From Streptomyces sp. I05A-00742 (GTDB lineage Bacteria; Actinomycetota; Actinomycetes; Streptomycetales; Streptomycetaceae): a stretch of DNA of 64,000 bases. The notes below the pieces were generated by a model that did no database searches, was not told the origin of the DNA, and was given only the letters and a program-made list of their open reading frames with translations. Of this stretch, positions 36,537 to 45,343 are shown in pieces. How positions within the stretch are numbered: position 1 is the first letter of the stretch; every line of letters starts with the position of its first letter. The stretch spans positions 62,001 through 126,000 of the forward strand of contig NZ_JABETO010000004.1 in assembly GCF_013055795.1 (NCBI RefSeq), read 5' to 3'. Both the position numbers and the translations under genes were made by a program.

Positions 36537-37606
36537 AGTCCCGGACGTCCCGCGTCCCGGTCCGCGTCCCCGTCCGCGGCCGCGTGGTCCGGCCCGGCGG
36601 CGGCCTCTCGGTCCGCGTCGACCCGCGCTCCCTGGCGGTCTGCGCCGCCCTGACCGCCGTCGCGCTGCTCGCCGCCCTGGCCCTGCTCGGCAGCGGCGAC
36701 TACCCGCTCTCCCCCGCCGACGTCGCCCGCACCCTGGCCGGCGGCGGCAGCCCGGCCGACGAGGCCATCGTCAACGAACTCCGGCTCCCCCGCGGCCTCG
36801 CCGCCCTGCTCGTCGGCGCCGCCCTCGGCCTGGCGGGCGCCGTCTTCCAGAGCGTCGCCCGCAACCCGCTCGGCAGCCCCGACGTCGTCGGGTTCGGCCA
36901 GGGCTCCGCCACCGGGGCGCTCTGCGTCATCGTCCTCTTCCACGGCGACACCACCGCCGTGGCCGTCGGCGCCGTGGCGGGCGGCCTGGCCACCGGGCTG
37001 CTCGTGTACGCGCTCGCCTGGCGCAAGGGCGTACACGGCTACCGCCTCGTCCTGGTCGGCATCGGAACGGCCGCCGTGCTCACCGCCGTCAACGGCTACC
37101 TGCTCACCGAGGCCGAGTTCAGCGACGCGCAGCGGGCCGTCATGTGGCTCACCGGCTCGCTCGACGGGCGCGGCTGGGACGACGTCGGGCCGCTCGCCGC
37201 CGTCTGCGCCGTCCTGCTGCCGGTCGTCCTCCTGTACGGCCGCCGGCTGACGATGATGGAGCTCGGCGACGACGCGTCATACGCGCTCGGGGTGCCCGTG
37301 GAGCGGACGCGCCTGGTCCTGCTGGGCACCGCCACCCTGCTGACCGCGGCCGCCACCGCCGCTGCCGGTCCCATCGGCTTCGTGGCCCTCTCCGCCCCGC
37401 AGCTCGCCCGTCGGCTGACCCGCTCCCCCGGGCCCCAGCTCGCGCCCGCCGCCTGCATGGGCGCCGCCCTGCTGATCAGCGCCGACTGGGCCTCCCAGCG
37501 CGCCTTCGGCGCCGACCGGCTGCCGGTGGGCGCGGTGACCGGCGTCCTCGGCGGCGCCTACCTCGTCTGGCTGCTCATCAGCGAACGCCGGGCGGGCCGC
37601 ATATGA
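36533..37606 (+). CDS. FecCD-family siderophore ABC permease (second subunit)
   Basis: A 357-residue partner permease. FecCD motifs: RLPRGLAALLVGAALGLAGA, VARNPLGSPDVVGFGQGS and GPIGFVALSAPQLARRL. The N-terminus (about 30 residues) is Arg/Val-rich (RVPVRVPVRGRVV) and cytoplasmic. The GTG start overlaps the previous stop by 4 bases, so production is coupled and 1:1 assembly is likely. The stop TGA at 37604 overlaps an ATG that opens a 24-codon bridging frame up to the ATPase gene. Confidence 0.88.
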   Translation: MKSRTSRVPVRVPVRGRVVRPGGGLSVRVDPRSLAVCAALTAVALLAALALLGSGDYPLSPADVARTLAGGGSPADEAIVNELRLPRGLAALLVGAALGLAGAVFQSVARNPLGSPDVVGFGQGSATGALCVIVLFHGDTTAVAVGAVAGGLATGLLVYALAWRKGVHGYRLVLVGIGTAAVLTAVNGYLLTEAEFSDAQRAVMWLTGSLDGRGWDDVGPLAAVCAVLLPVVLLYGRRLTMMELGDDASYALGVPVERTRLVLLGTATLLTAAATAAAGPIGFVALSAPQLARRLTRSPGPQLAPAACMGAALLISADWASQRAFGADRLPVGAVTGVLGGAYLVWLLISERRAGRI

Positions 37607-37677
37607 GCCCCCGCCCGGCACCCGCGTCCCCCTCCGGACCTCCGGAATCCCCCACTTCGGCGAGGCGGCACCCATGA
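37603..37677 (+). CDS. Possible 24-codon bridging ORF between permease and ATPase
   Basis: The frame ATG 37603 to TGA 37677 overlaps the permease stop (ATGA) and also the ATPase start (ATGA). It fills the 67-base gap exactly. The peptide is Pro/Ser-rich (MSPRPAPASPSG) and unlike a folded protein. If translated, it would let ribosomes terminate and restart straight through to the ATPase. It may equally be chance in a GC-rich gap. Confidence 0.3.
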   Translation: MSPRPAPASPSGPPESPTSARRHP

Positions 37678-38504
37678 CCACCCAGCAGACCGAACGCACC
37701 CCCACCGCTCCCGGCGACCGGACGGCGTCCCGGCTCGTCGCCCGGGGCGTCACCCTCGCCTACGACCGGCGGACCGTCGCGGAGGACCTGTCCGTCGCCG
37801 TCCCCGACCAGTCCTTCACGGTGATCGTCGGCCCCAACGCCTGTGGGAAGTCCACCCTGTTGCGCGCCCTGTCCCGGATGCTCAAGCCGTCCGCCGGCTC
37901 CGTCCTGCTGGACGGGCAGGCGATCGGCCGGCTGCCCGCCAAGCAGGTCGCCCGGACGCTCGGCCTGCTCCCGCAGTCCTCCACAGCCCCCGACGGCATC
38001 ACCGTCGCCGACCTCGTCGCCCGCGGCCGCTACCCCCACCAGGGGCTGCTGCGGCAGTGGTCGCCCGAGGACGAACGGGTCGTCCAGGAGTCGATGGCCG
38101 CCACCGGCGTGGGCGCCCTCGCCGACCGGCACGTCGACGAACTCTCCGGCGGCCAGCGGCAGCGCGTCTGGATCGCCATGGCCCTCGCCCAGCAGACCCC
38201 CCTGCTCCTCCTCGACGAGCCCACCACCTACCTCGACATCGCCCACCAGATCGACGTCCTCGACCTCTGCGCCGAGCTCCACGAGCAGCAGGGCCGCACC
38301 CTCGTCGCCGTCCTCCACGACCTCAACCACGCCGCCCGCTACGCCACCCACCTCATCGCCATGAGGGACGGTCGCGTGGTGGCGGAAGGGGTGCCGGGGG
38401 ACGTGGTGACGGCGGATCTGGTGCGGGAGGTGTTCGGCCTGGCGTGCCGGGTGATCCCCGACCCGGAGACGGGGACGCCGCTGGTGATCCCGGCGCGGCG
38501 GTGA
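37674..38504 (+). CDS. Siderophore ABC transporter ATPase (FecE/FepC type)
   Basis: A 276-residue ATP-binding subunit that powers the importer. Walker A GPNACGKST near residue 53 (Ala instead of the common Gly), Q-loop LLPQSS, signature LSGGQRQRVWIAMALAQ, Walker B LLLLDEPTTYLD and switch AVLHDLNHAARYA, all typical of the FepC group. The ATG at 37674 follows GGCGAGG. It is the last gene of the transport operon. Confidence 0.9.
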   Translation: MTTQQTERTPTAPGDRTASRLVARGVTLAYDRRTVAEDLSVAVPDQSFTVIVGPNACGKSTLLRALSRMLKPSAGSVLLDGQAIGRLPAKQVARTLGLLPQSSTAPDGITVADLVARGRYPHQGLLRQWSPEDERVVQESMAATGVGALADRHVDELSGGQRQRVWIAMALAQQTPLLLLDEPTTYLDIAHQIDVLDLCAELHEQQGRTLVAVLHDLNHAARYATHLIAMRDGRVVAEGVPGDVVTADLVREVFGLACRVIPDPETGTPLVIPARR

Positions 38505-38592
38505 GATCTCCGGGGACCGTCGCGTCTCGATGCCGGCTCCGCCGTCGGCGTACCGTGGTCGCGGACGTTCTGTTCTGCGGACAGGCGGGGAC

Positions 38593-39798
38593 ATGGCGAC
38601 AACACTTGGTGACCGGCTGGGGCAACTGCGGGTACGGCGCGGCCTGACCCAGGAAGGTCTCGCGGAGGCGGCGCGGCTCAGTGTGGACACGGTACGGAAG
38701 CTGGAGCAGAACCAACGGTTTACGGCCCGCATGGCCACGCTCCACAAACTCGCCCGAGCGCTGGACGTGGAGACATCCGTCCTTCTCGGAGCACCCACAG
38801 TGCTGGAGCCCTCCCATGGGACCGAGCCTCCGAGCCTCTTGACGCTTCGGCAATCGGTAACCCCTTCGTGGGAATTCCCAGGGCTCGGCGAACCCGAGGA
38901 CTGGGAGCCGCCGACGATGGCCCAGCTCCGGGACAGCCTCCGAGGCACTGAGCGGATCCGGCGCCTGGGCGAGCTGACGAAGATCACCGCGGTGCTGCCG
39001 ACACTCCTGGCGGATGCGCGTGCTGCCGTACGCGCCTACACGGGGAAGGACCGTGCGGCTTCCTTCGCCGTGCTCGCCGAGGCGTACCAGGTAGCCGCCA
39101 CGACCCTGACGGCGTTCGGCAAGGAGGACGCGGCTTATACGGCCCTGGAGCGGTCCATGGCCGCCGCGAAGCAGTCCGACGACCCCCGGTTGGAGATCAT
39201 CGGGGTGTCCTCCCTGTCCTGGATCTTCTCCAAGCAGGGCCGTGTCGCGGACGCCGAGCATGTGGCAGTACGGATGGCGGAGCGCATCGACCCCGGGTTC
39301 AGGTCAGAGCCCATCGACCTCTCGATGTGGGGAATCCTGCTGCTCCGTGGCGCCACCGCCGCCGTCCGGGGAGAGCGTCCCGACACCGCTGAGGACTTGC
39401 TCTCGCTGGCCGCCGCGGCCGCCGCACGCGTGGGCGTGGACCGGCTCGACTATGCGACGCCGTTCGGGCCGACCAACGCCGGAGTGGCCATGGTGAACGC
39501 ATACGTGGACATGGGGAAACCGGACAAGGCCCTCAGTCACGCCAAGCGCATACCCCAGGTGTCCGGCCTCCCACCCACATGGCGTGCCCGGCACTTCCTG
39601 GACCGTGCCCTCGCCCACGCCGAGATGCGCAGGGACGGCGCGGCCACGCGGGCTCTGCTCGTCGCAGAGCAGACAGCTCCCGAGTGGATGAGGTACCACG
39701 CCACATCCCGGCACCTCGTCGCCGAACTGCGGGAACGCGAGCTTCGGCGCAACTCCCCCATCAGGGACCTGGCGATCCGCCTGGAAGTCGAGGGCTAG
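38593..39798 (+). CDS. XRE-family regulator with TPR-like C-terminus
   Basis: A 401-residue protein. The N-terminal HTH (LGQLRVRRGLTQEGLAEAA then LSVDTVRKLEQ) covers residues 8-62. The rest is helical with alanine-rich tetratricopeptide-like pairs (AAYTALERSMAAAKQSDD, PDKALSHAKRI). This architecture is common in Streptomyces, usually beside small conserved genes, and may sense a peptide or a protein partner. The ATG at 38593 is preferred because the HTH begins directly after it. Codon use is less GC-biased than in the neighbouring iron genes. It starts the group with the three small genes downstream. Confidence 0.82.
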   Translation: MATTLGDRLGQLRVRRGLTQEGLAEAARLSVDTVRKLEQNQRFTARMATLHKLARALDVETSVLLGAPTVLEPSHGTEPPSLLTLRQSVTPSWEFPGLGEPEDWEPPTMAQLRDSLRGTERIRRLGELTKITAVLPTLLADARAAVRAYTGKDRAASFAVLAEAYQVAATTLTAFGKEDAAYTALERSMAAAKQSDDPRLEIIGVSSLSWIFSKQGRVADAEHVAVRMAERIDPGFRSEPIDLSMWGILLLRGATAAVRGERPDTAEDLLSLAAAAAARVGVDRLDYATPFGPTNAGVAMVNAYVDMGKPDKALSHAKRIPQVSGLPPTWRARHFLDRALAHAEMRRDGAATRALLVAEQTAPEWMRYHATSRHLVAELRERELRRNSPIRDLAIRLEVEG

Positions 39799-39910
39799 GT
39801 AGGACACCGCGTCCCAGCTGTTGCGGGGACTCGCACGCCCTGTCCCTGGGCCGAGGCGGTGCCACATCGCATGGTGGTGGCGAGACAGCCACCGACCACC
39901 AGGGGCGCTT

Positions 39911-39991
39911 ATGCCGCACAGCAACGAGCAGGACACGAGACCGCGCCAGGAACCACCGACGTCGTCGCGCCGCGAGGTCGGTGAATCATGA
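39911..39991 (+). CDS. Small ORF (26 aa) coupled to the next gene
   Basis: ATG 39911 has CAGGGG 6 to 7 bases upstream and runs to a TGA that overlaps the next ATG by 4 bases (ATGA). The peptide is hydrophilic and charged (MPHSNEQDTRPRQEPP). I do not recognise a family. The good ribosome site and overlap suggest translation, perhaps mainly to couple the next gene. Confidence 0.45.
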   Translation: MPHSNEQDTRPRQEPPTSSRREVGES

Positions 39992-40227
39992 GCCCTCGCA
40001 GCGTCATCAAGCGTGTGGACTGGACCGTTCAGCCCGATGGCGAGCCGGACGCGAAGCCGTTGACGTACGCCCAGGAGTGCGATCTGTGCGGTGAGGGATC
40101 GGCTCGCAGCACAACCCAGGAGTCCGGAACCCTGTGGATCCTGGAGCACGTCAGAACCAACCCGTCGCACAGCTCCTACACGGAGATCGTCAAGCGGGGG
40201 TGGCGGGCGTGGATGAGGCAGCCGTGA
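39988..40227 (+). CDS. Small conserved protein, DUF7848-like (79 aa)
   Basis: Reads SVIKRVDWTVQPDGEPD, then CDLCGEGSA with a CxxC pair and WILEHVRTNPSHSSYTE near the C-terminus. This is the pattern of the small Streptomyces proteins assigned to DUF7848, often found next to XRE regulators. The CxxC and downstream His suggest a zinc-bound knuckle. Function is unknown. The start overlaps the small upstream ORF and the stop overlaps the GTG of the next gene, so three frames are chained by 4-base overlaps. Confidence 0.75.
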   Translation: MSPRSVIKRVDWTVQPDGEPDAKPLTYAQECDLCGEGSARSTTQESGTLWILEHVRTNPSHSSYTEIVKRGWRAWMRQP

Positions 40228-40496
40228 CGCCGCACCGGCTCCGGACGGCGTCGCCCGTCGTCCCGGCCGCCCTGAGAATCTCGCTCACCGTGCGGCGATC
40301 CGTATCGCTGACGAGAGGGCCGTGTCCTCATCCCGCCGAGGAGTGGACAACCAGTGAAGGCGTGATGACGTGCGGCGGTTGCGGAGTCCGCCGGGTCGAG
40401 GACTATCGGGCACTCGGCCCGGCCGTCGAGTTCCCCGATTTCGGTCCGGCACCTCACGGACCGGTGGTCACTGTCACGGGCTCCATGCTTCTTTGA
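40224..40496 (+). CDS. Small zinc-ribbon-like protein (90 aa), possibly DUF6255 family
   Basis: The GTG at 40224 overlaps the previous stop (GTGA). The C-terminal half contains CPHPAEEWTTSEGVMTC followed by GGCGVRRVEDYRAL. The Cys-x-His ... Cys-x2-Cys arrangement could bind zinc and resembles DUF6255 proteins that I recall as neighbours of natural-product genes. The first 30 residues are basic and poorly conserved-looking. No function can be assigned. Confidence 0.6.
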   Translation: MTPHRLRTASPVVPAALRISLTVRRSVSLTRGPCPHPAEEWTTSEGVMTCGGCGVRRVEDYRALGPAVEFPDFGPAPHGPVVTVTGSMLL

Positions 40497-40523
40497 ACAC
40501 CGGGACTCCGCTGCGAAGAACGG

Positions 40524-41270
40524 CTACCCCACCCCCAGCGACCGCACGATCCCCGTCACCGCCCCGTACGCCGCCTCGTACGACGTCCCCACCGGGTGCA
40601 GCGTCAGGACGGCGACGATCCACCGGTCGTCCGCCCCCACCACCCCCGTCGTGTGGAGGGCGGGCCGGCCGAGGTCCACCCCGGCGGTTCCGCCGCACCC
40701 CGGCCGGGCGGGCGGGTAGCCGGACCAGCCCTGCTTCACGGCCCAGGGCGGGGCGCAGGCGGCGGGTATGCCGAAGAACTGGTCGAATCCGTCGGTGCCG
40801 TGCCGGGTCGCCCGCCGCAGCGGCCCCAGCACGGCCGTGCGGACGGGCTCCGGCGCCGCGTCCAGCAGATGGCGGTAGACGCGCACGGTGTCGGCCGCGG
40901 TGATGGCCGAATATCCCCAGTGGCCCGGGAAATCCGCGGGCGGTCCCGCGGTGTTCGTCAGTCCGAGACGGGAGACCATGCGTGTGATCACGCCGGATCC
41001 CCCGTTCCGCTCCCAGAAGTGGCCGGCCGCGTCGTCGTCGCTGCTCGCGAGCATCGCGGCCAGCCGGGTGCGGTCGTCCGGCGGCAGGGCGTCCGGACCG
41101 CGGTCCCCCAGGTGGTCGAGCGCGATCAGCAGTTTCACCACTGACGCCGACCGGAACCGCTGGTCCGGGTCGAGCCGTTCGGTGAAGGTGCCCGAACCGC
41201 GGTCGTACACGGCGACTCCCGCGGTCACCCCCGTCGGCACCTCGGGGCCGGTGGAGCGTGCCCCCTTCAT
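40524..41270 (-). CDS. Serine hydrolase, class A beta-lactamase-like, without signal peptide
   Basis: A 248-residue protein with the penicillin-recognising-enzyme motifs SxxK (Ser43-Val-Val-Lys46), an SSDDDAAGHFW region in the SDN position, and KQG in AVKQGWSGYP. The fold matches class A beta-lactamase-related hydrolases. It lacks any signal sequence at either start (ATG 41270, or GTG 41279 with GGAGG 3 bases before it), so it would stay in the cytoplasm or its export signal has been lost. The Glu166-type residue of true beta-lactamases is not evident, so resistance activity should not be assumed. Confidence 0.75.
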   Translation of the reverse strand: MKGARSTGPEVPTGVTAGVAVYDRGSGTFTERLDPDQRFRSASVVKLLIALDHLGDRGPDALPPDDRTRLAAMLASSDDDAAGHFWERNGGSGVITRMVSRLGLTNTAGPPADFPGHWGYSAITAADTVRVYRHLLDAAPEPVRTAVLGPLRRATRHGTDGFDQFFGIPAACAPPWAVKQGWSGYPPARPGCGGTAGVDLGRPALHTTGVVGADDRWIVAVLTLHPVGTSYEAAYGAVTGIVRSLGVG

Positions 41271-41441
41271 CGGGTGCACGCCCCTCCGGACCTCCCCGGC
41301 TCACGTCCCGGCTCACGTCCTGTCACGTCGGTCCCCCGTCTCTCCCCCGCATCCCCCTGGGAACCAGCTTCCAGCAGAGCGGACCCTCCGGCCACCGCAT
41401 AAGACCAGGATCTAATGCGCCAGGTCAGCGGCGTGCCACGA

Positions 41442-42455
41442 TCACGCCACCCGGCGCCCGTTGAGGAGTTGGACGCCGAGCGGGGTCAGGGTGTGGAGGG
41501 CGGCGCCGCCCACGCGGCGGGTGATCAGCAGGCCCGCCTCGCGGAGGACGGAGACGTGGTGGCTGGCGGTCGCGGCGGCGATGTCGGCGGTGCGGGCCAG
41601 CTCCGTGGTGGTGCCGCCCTCGGCGACGGCCTCCAGCAGGGTCGCCCGCGTCCGTCCGAGCAGGGCGACGAGTCCCTGGCTCCCCCGGTCACGGCCGCCG
41701 GGCCCGCGTCCGGGGGCGAGTTGGAGCGGGCTGTGCTCGATCGGGTAGACGACGACCGGTGGCAGGTCGTGGCTGCGGAGCACGGTCGGCTTCCGCCAGC
41801 AGAAGAACGAGGGCAGCAGCAGGAGTCCGCGTCCGTCGAGGTGGAGGTCCCCCTCCACATGCGGCCCGTGCATGATCAGTACCGGTGACTGCCACTCCAG
41901 GGTCGGGTGCAGGGTCCGCATCAGATGGTCGAAAGCGCCGGAGGGCAGGCCGGCGGCCGTCATCACCCGGCTGCGGGCGGCCAGGTCGGCGCCGACCTCG
42001 GCACGCACCCGCGACCAGTGGGGGGCGAGCGCCACCCGGTAGTACGACTGGACGGCCTCCCCCAGCCCCCTGAGCGCCTCGGGGTCGCCTTCGGCGATGC
42101 CGCGCATCCACGGCGCCGTCCGCCCCTGCGAGACGGCGAACCGCGTGAGGTCGTCCCGCAGCCGGCCGCGCGGGGTGGACATCAGGGCGCTGAGGCCCAG
42201 GTCGAGGCCGCCCGCGCCGGCCGCCGGGGTCAGGAAGTCGGGCGAGTACCCGCTCGGCGGGGCGAGGGCCAGCAGGCGGCGCGCGGCGGGGTCCAGTCTG
42301 CTCCGCAGGTCGCGCCGCCACTGGTCGAACACCAGCGGGCCGTCATTGGTCTGGAGCATGTGCAGGCTGAGCAGCACCTCCCACATCGGGTCGGGCGTCT
42401 GCGCCAGCCGTGTCCTGACGAAGTCGTCGCTGCCGAAATGGATCCGCAGTCCCAC
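41442..42455 (-). CDS. ArsR-type winged-helix regulator with large N-terminal domain
   Basis: A 337-residue protein. The C-terminal 75 residues form a winged helix (GRTRATLLEAVAEGGTTTELARTADIAAATASHHVSVL shortened here to its ends GRTRATLLEAV and SHHVSVLREAG), as in ArsR-family repressors. The N-terminal 250 residues, starting LRIHFGSDDFVRTRLA, match the DUF5937-type domain commonly fused to it in actinomycetes. No cysteine metal site is seen in the winged helix. It is divergent from a Tat-exported flavoenzyme gene, which is its likeliest target. Confidence 0.8.
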   Translation of the reverse strand: MGLRIHFGSDDFVRTRLAQTPDPMWEVLLSLHMLQTNDGPLVFDQWRRDLRSRLDPAARRLLALAPPSGYSPDFLTPAAGAGGLDLGLSALMSTPRGRLRDDLTRFAVSQGRTAPWMRGIAEGDPEALRGLGEAVQSYYRVALAPHWSRVRAEVGADLAARSRVMTAAGLPSGAFDHLMRTLHPTLEWQSPVLIMHGPHVEGDLHLDGRGLLLLPSFFCWRKPTVLRSHDLPPVVVYPIEHSPLQLAPGRGPGGRDRGSQGLVALLGRTRATLLEAVAEGGTTTELARTADIAAATASHHVSVLREAGLLITRRVGGAALHTLTPLGVQLLNGRRVA

Positions 42456-42659
42456 AGACCATGCCTCCTGCCCGGTTCCCCCGGGCGCGGCCGCCCGTCA
42501 CCGGTCCCCTCCATGGTCGACGGGTTCGGAGCGGCCTTTCAATCACCCCGACGGCGGGTTCCGGCCATCCTCGTGTTGCCCGTGCACGGTTCCTGTCGGG
42601 GGAGGTGGGACGCCCCTAAGCTCCTGCGCCACACGACACGTTACCGCCGGTAGGGGGTT

Positions 42660-44465
42660 GTGATCACAGTGGAGCACAAGGGCAGCAAGGGCAGCACGCG
42701 CAGGGTGTTCATCGGTGGCGCCACGGCCGCGGCCGCCGCCACGGCGCTCGGCGGGACGGCCCGTGCCGCGTCCCCCGGAGGAAGCGGCAGGGGCGGCAGG
42801 GGCGCGGGCGGCCGGACGGTCGCGGTGCTCGGCGGCGGGGTCGCCGGGCTGACCGCCGCCCACGAACTGGCCGAGCGGGGCTTCCGCGTGACGGTGTACG
42901 AGCGCAAGGACGCCCTCGGCGGCAAGGCACGCAGCATGGACGTGCCCGGCAGCGCGCGCGGCGGCCGGAGACCCCTGCCCGGGGAGCACGGCTTCCGCTT
43001 CATCCCCGGGATCTACCACAACCTCCCGGACACCCTGCGCCGCATCCCGTTCCCCGGCAACCGCAACGGCTGCCACGACAACCTGGTGGCCCCGGGCGAG
43101 ATGATGATCGCCCGTACCGGCCGGGAGGACATCCGCTTCCCGTTCGGCGGCACCGTCACCCCGCCGCCGGTCCTCACCCCGGACGAGCTCCGGAGGGCGC
43201 TCACCGCCCTGCTGGAGACCCTGGCCGGGCTCCCCGCCCATGAGATCGCCTATTTCGCGGGGCGATTACTGGTCTGGTTCACGAGCTGCGAGCGCCGCCG
43301 GCACACCGAGTGGGAACGGACCCCGTGGTGGGAGTTCACGCGCGCGGCCCGCATGTCGGCCAACTACCGGCAGCTGCTGTGCATCGGCCTCACCCGCAAC
43401 ATCGTGGCCACCAAGGCCGAGGTCGCCAGCACCAAGACCGTGGCGACCTGCGCCGAGGCGTTCCTCTTCAACCTCCTGGGCCGGGGCGCGGACGGCCCTC
43501 CCGACCGGCTGCTCAACGCCCCGACCAACGAGGCGTGGATCGACCCGTGGGTCACCCACCTGCGGTCCTTGGGCGTCGAGTTCCGCACCGGATGGGAGGT
43601 GCGCGACCTGCGGCCGGACGGCGGACGGATCGCCGAGGCCGTACTCCAGGACCCCGGCGGCGCCCGACGGGCCGTCACCGCCGACCACTTCGTCTCCGCC
43701 ATGCCGGTCGAGCACGCCCGTACCACCTGGAACGCGCGGGTACGGGCCGCCGACCCGCGGCTCGCGCGCTGCGACGCGCTCCGCACGGACTGGATGACGG
43801 GCATCCAGTTCTACCTCACCGAACCGACTCCGGTGATCCACGGACACGTCAACCACATCGACTCCGCCTGGTCGATCACGTCCATCGCGCAGGCGCAGTT
43901 CTGGCCCGGGCGGGACCTCCGGCGGGACTACGGGGACGGCACGGTCGCCGACTGCCTCTCCTGCGACGTCTCCGAGTGGGACAAGCCCGGCATCCTCTAC
44001 GGAAAGACCGCCAAGCAGTGCACGCGGGAGGAGGTCGCCCGCGAGGTGTGGGCGCAGCTGAAGGCCGGCCTCAACGACACCGGGCGCACCGTGCTCAAGG
44101 ACTCCACCCTGCACTCCTGGTTCCTGGACCCCGCCGTCCGCCTCGGCGGCCCCGAGGCCACCAACGACGAGCAGCTCCTCATCCACCCCGTCGGTACCTG
44201 GGCCAACCGCCCCCAGGCCCGCACCGCGATCCCCAACCTCTACCTCGCCGGCGACTACGTGGCCACGGACATCGACCTGGCCACGATGGAGGGCGCCAAC
44301 GCCTCCGCCCGCGCGGCGGTCAACGCGCTCCTCGACGAGGCGGGTTCGGCTGCCGAACGGTGCACCATCACACCGCTCTACCGGGCGCCGGAGCTGGAGG
44401 TGTTCAAGCGCCAGGACGAGGTGCGGCTGGGGCTGGGGCTACGGAACGCGTTCGACCTGGGGTAG
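42660..44465 (+). CDS. Tat-exported FAD-dependent oxidoreductase (amine-oxidase/phytoene-desaturase fold)
   Basis: A 601-residue flavoprotein. The N-terminus has a twin-arginine signal (STRRVFIGGATAAAAATALG) ending in ARA. The FAD Rossmann motif VAVLGGGVAGLTAAHELAERG-type (key residues GGGVAG) is followed by the acidic end VYERKDALGGKA. The C-terminal FAD motif is NLYLAGDYVATDIDLATMEG. The overall look is of squalene/hydroxysqualene or carotenoid-type oxidases, and the substrate is unknown. The GTG at 42660 lies close behind AGGGGG; GTG 42669 is an alternative. The last 62 bases overlap the convergent acetyltransferase gene. Confidence 0.83.
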   Translation: MITVEHKGSKGSTRRVFIGGATAAAAATALGGTARAASPGGSGRGGRGAGGRTVAVLGGGVAGLTAAHELAERGFRVTVYERKDALGGKARSMDVPGSARGGRRPLPGEHGFRFIPGIYHNLPDTLRRIPFPGNRNGCHDNLVAPGEMMIARTGREDIRFPFGGTVTPPPVLTPDELRRALTALLETLAGLPAHEIAYFAGRLLVWFTSCERRRHTEWERTPWWEFTRAARMSANYRQLLCIGLTRNIVATKAEVASTKTVATCAEAFLFNLLGRGADGPPDRLLNAPTNEAWIDPWVTHLRSLGVEFRTGWEVRDLRPDGGRIAEAVLQDPGGARRAVTADHFVSAMPVEHARTTWNARVRAADPRLARCDALRTDWMTGIQFYLTEPTPVIHGHVNHIDSAWSITSIAQAQFWPGRDLRRDYGDGTVADCLSCDVSEWDKPGILYGKTAKQCTREEVAREVWAQLKAGLNDTGRTVLKDSTLHSWFLDPAVRLGGPEATNDEQLLIHPVGTWANRPQARTAIPNLYLAGDYVATDIDLATMEGANASARAAVNALLDEAGSAAERCTITPLYRAPELEVFKRQDEVRLGLGLRNAFDLG

Positions 44466-45336
44466 CGGCGCCCCGGTGCAGGCTGTACGACCACAAGTGG
44501 TCGACTTCGGTGAACCCCGCCGATTGATACAGGGCGTTGGCGGCCGTCCGGTCACGCTCACCACCGGGCGGCTCGTCATCGTCCACATAGAGGACCACCT
44601 GATCGGCACCCAAGTCGCCCAGGGCTGCGAGGGCGGAACCCAGCACAGCGCGCCCCAGACCACGCCCCCGTGCCTCGGCGCAGACCTCGATCCACCACAG
44701 GACGCCGATCCCCTGAACCGGCGGCCCGACGACCGCTTCGGCAACCGTCCGCCCCTCACGCCGGACCCGCAACCTCCGCGCCGCCCGGCGTTCCGTATCG
44801 TCCACGATGTCAAGGCCCACGGCTCGCGGCAGCTCCGGACGCGGCAACTCCGCGCGCATGTACCGCCACAGACGCTCCCCCGCGAACCCGGCACGCTCCA
44901 GCGCCGCCCGCGTCACGGGCCGATGGCGAACCGGCAGCGCCTCCAGGCCCTGCGTGAGCGCGGTGGCGAACTGGAAGGCTTCAACAGGGCGCGGCGGCAA
45001 GGCGGTCAGCGCATGAGCGATCAGCCCCTCGGCCACCGCCGCGTCCTCACGGCAGTGCAGCCACTGAATCAGCCCGGCGTCGTCCTCGGCGCGCCGCGCA
45101 CACGAGACCGCCCCCACGAGGGCCCCGCCGGCATCGACAGCCACCTGAACAGACGGCGGTCCGTACTCGCCCCACCAGGGGTCTTCCTGGGCAGCACTGC
45201 CCTGCATCGCCCGCACCAGCATGGCGGCGGTGGCTCGCGGCTGCCCGGGAAGCCGGTCGGCGTCGATCAGGGCCAGGAGCGGTGTCCGGTCGGTGGGCTC
45301 GTAGGGGCGCAGTGACAGGCTCGTCAGGGAAGGCAC
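44404..45336 (-). CDS. GNAT-family N-acetyltransferase (310 aa)
   Basis: The catalytic GNAT region is in the C-terminal half: WIEVCAEARGRGLGRAVL (acetyl-CoA loop RGRGLGRA) and ANALYQSAGFTEVD. The N-terminal half (SLRPYEPTDRTPLLALID) looks like a second, divergent GNAT lobe, as in mycothiol synthase-sized proteins. The GTG at 45336 is chosen because the upstream frame runs into the TetR coding region; no strong ribosome site is visible. It follows the TetR gene by 7 bases, so they are probably co-transcribed. The final 20 residues are encoded antisense to the flavoenzyme end. Confidence 0.75.
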   Translation of the reverse strand: MPSLTSLSLRPYEPTDRTPLLALIDADRLPGQPRATAAMLVRAMQGSAAQEDPWWGEYGPPSVQVAVDAGGALVGAVSCARRAEDDAGLIQWLHCREDAAVAEGLIAHALTALPPRPVEAFQFATALTQGLEALPVRHRPVTRAALERAGFAGERLWRYMRAELPRPELPRAVGLDIVDDTERRAARRLRVRREGRTVAEAVVGPPVQGIGVLWWIEVCAEARGRGLGRAVLGSALAALGDLGADQVVLYVDDDEPPGGERDRTAANALYQSAGFTEVDHLWSYSLHRGAATPGRTRSVAPAPAAPRPGA

Positions 45337-45343
45337 GGGGTCA

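Noticed and set aside
40524..41270. Calling the serine hydrolase a beta-lactamase resistance gene
   Set aside because: It lacks a signal peptide and an evident general-base Glu; only the fold-level motifs are present.
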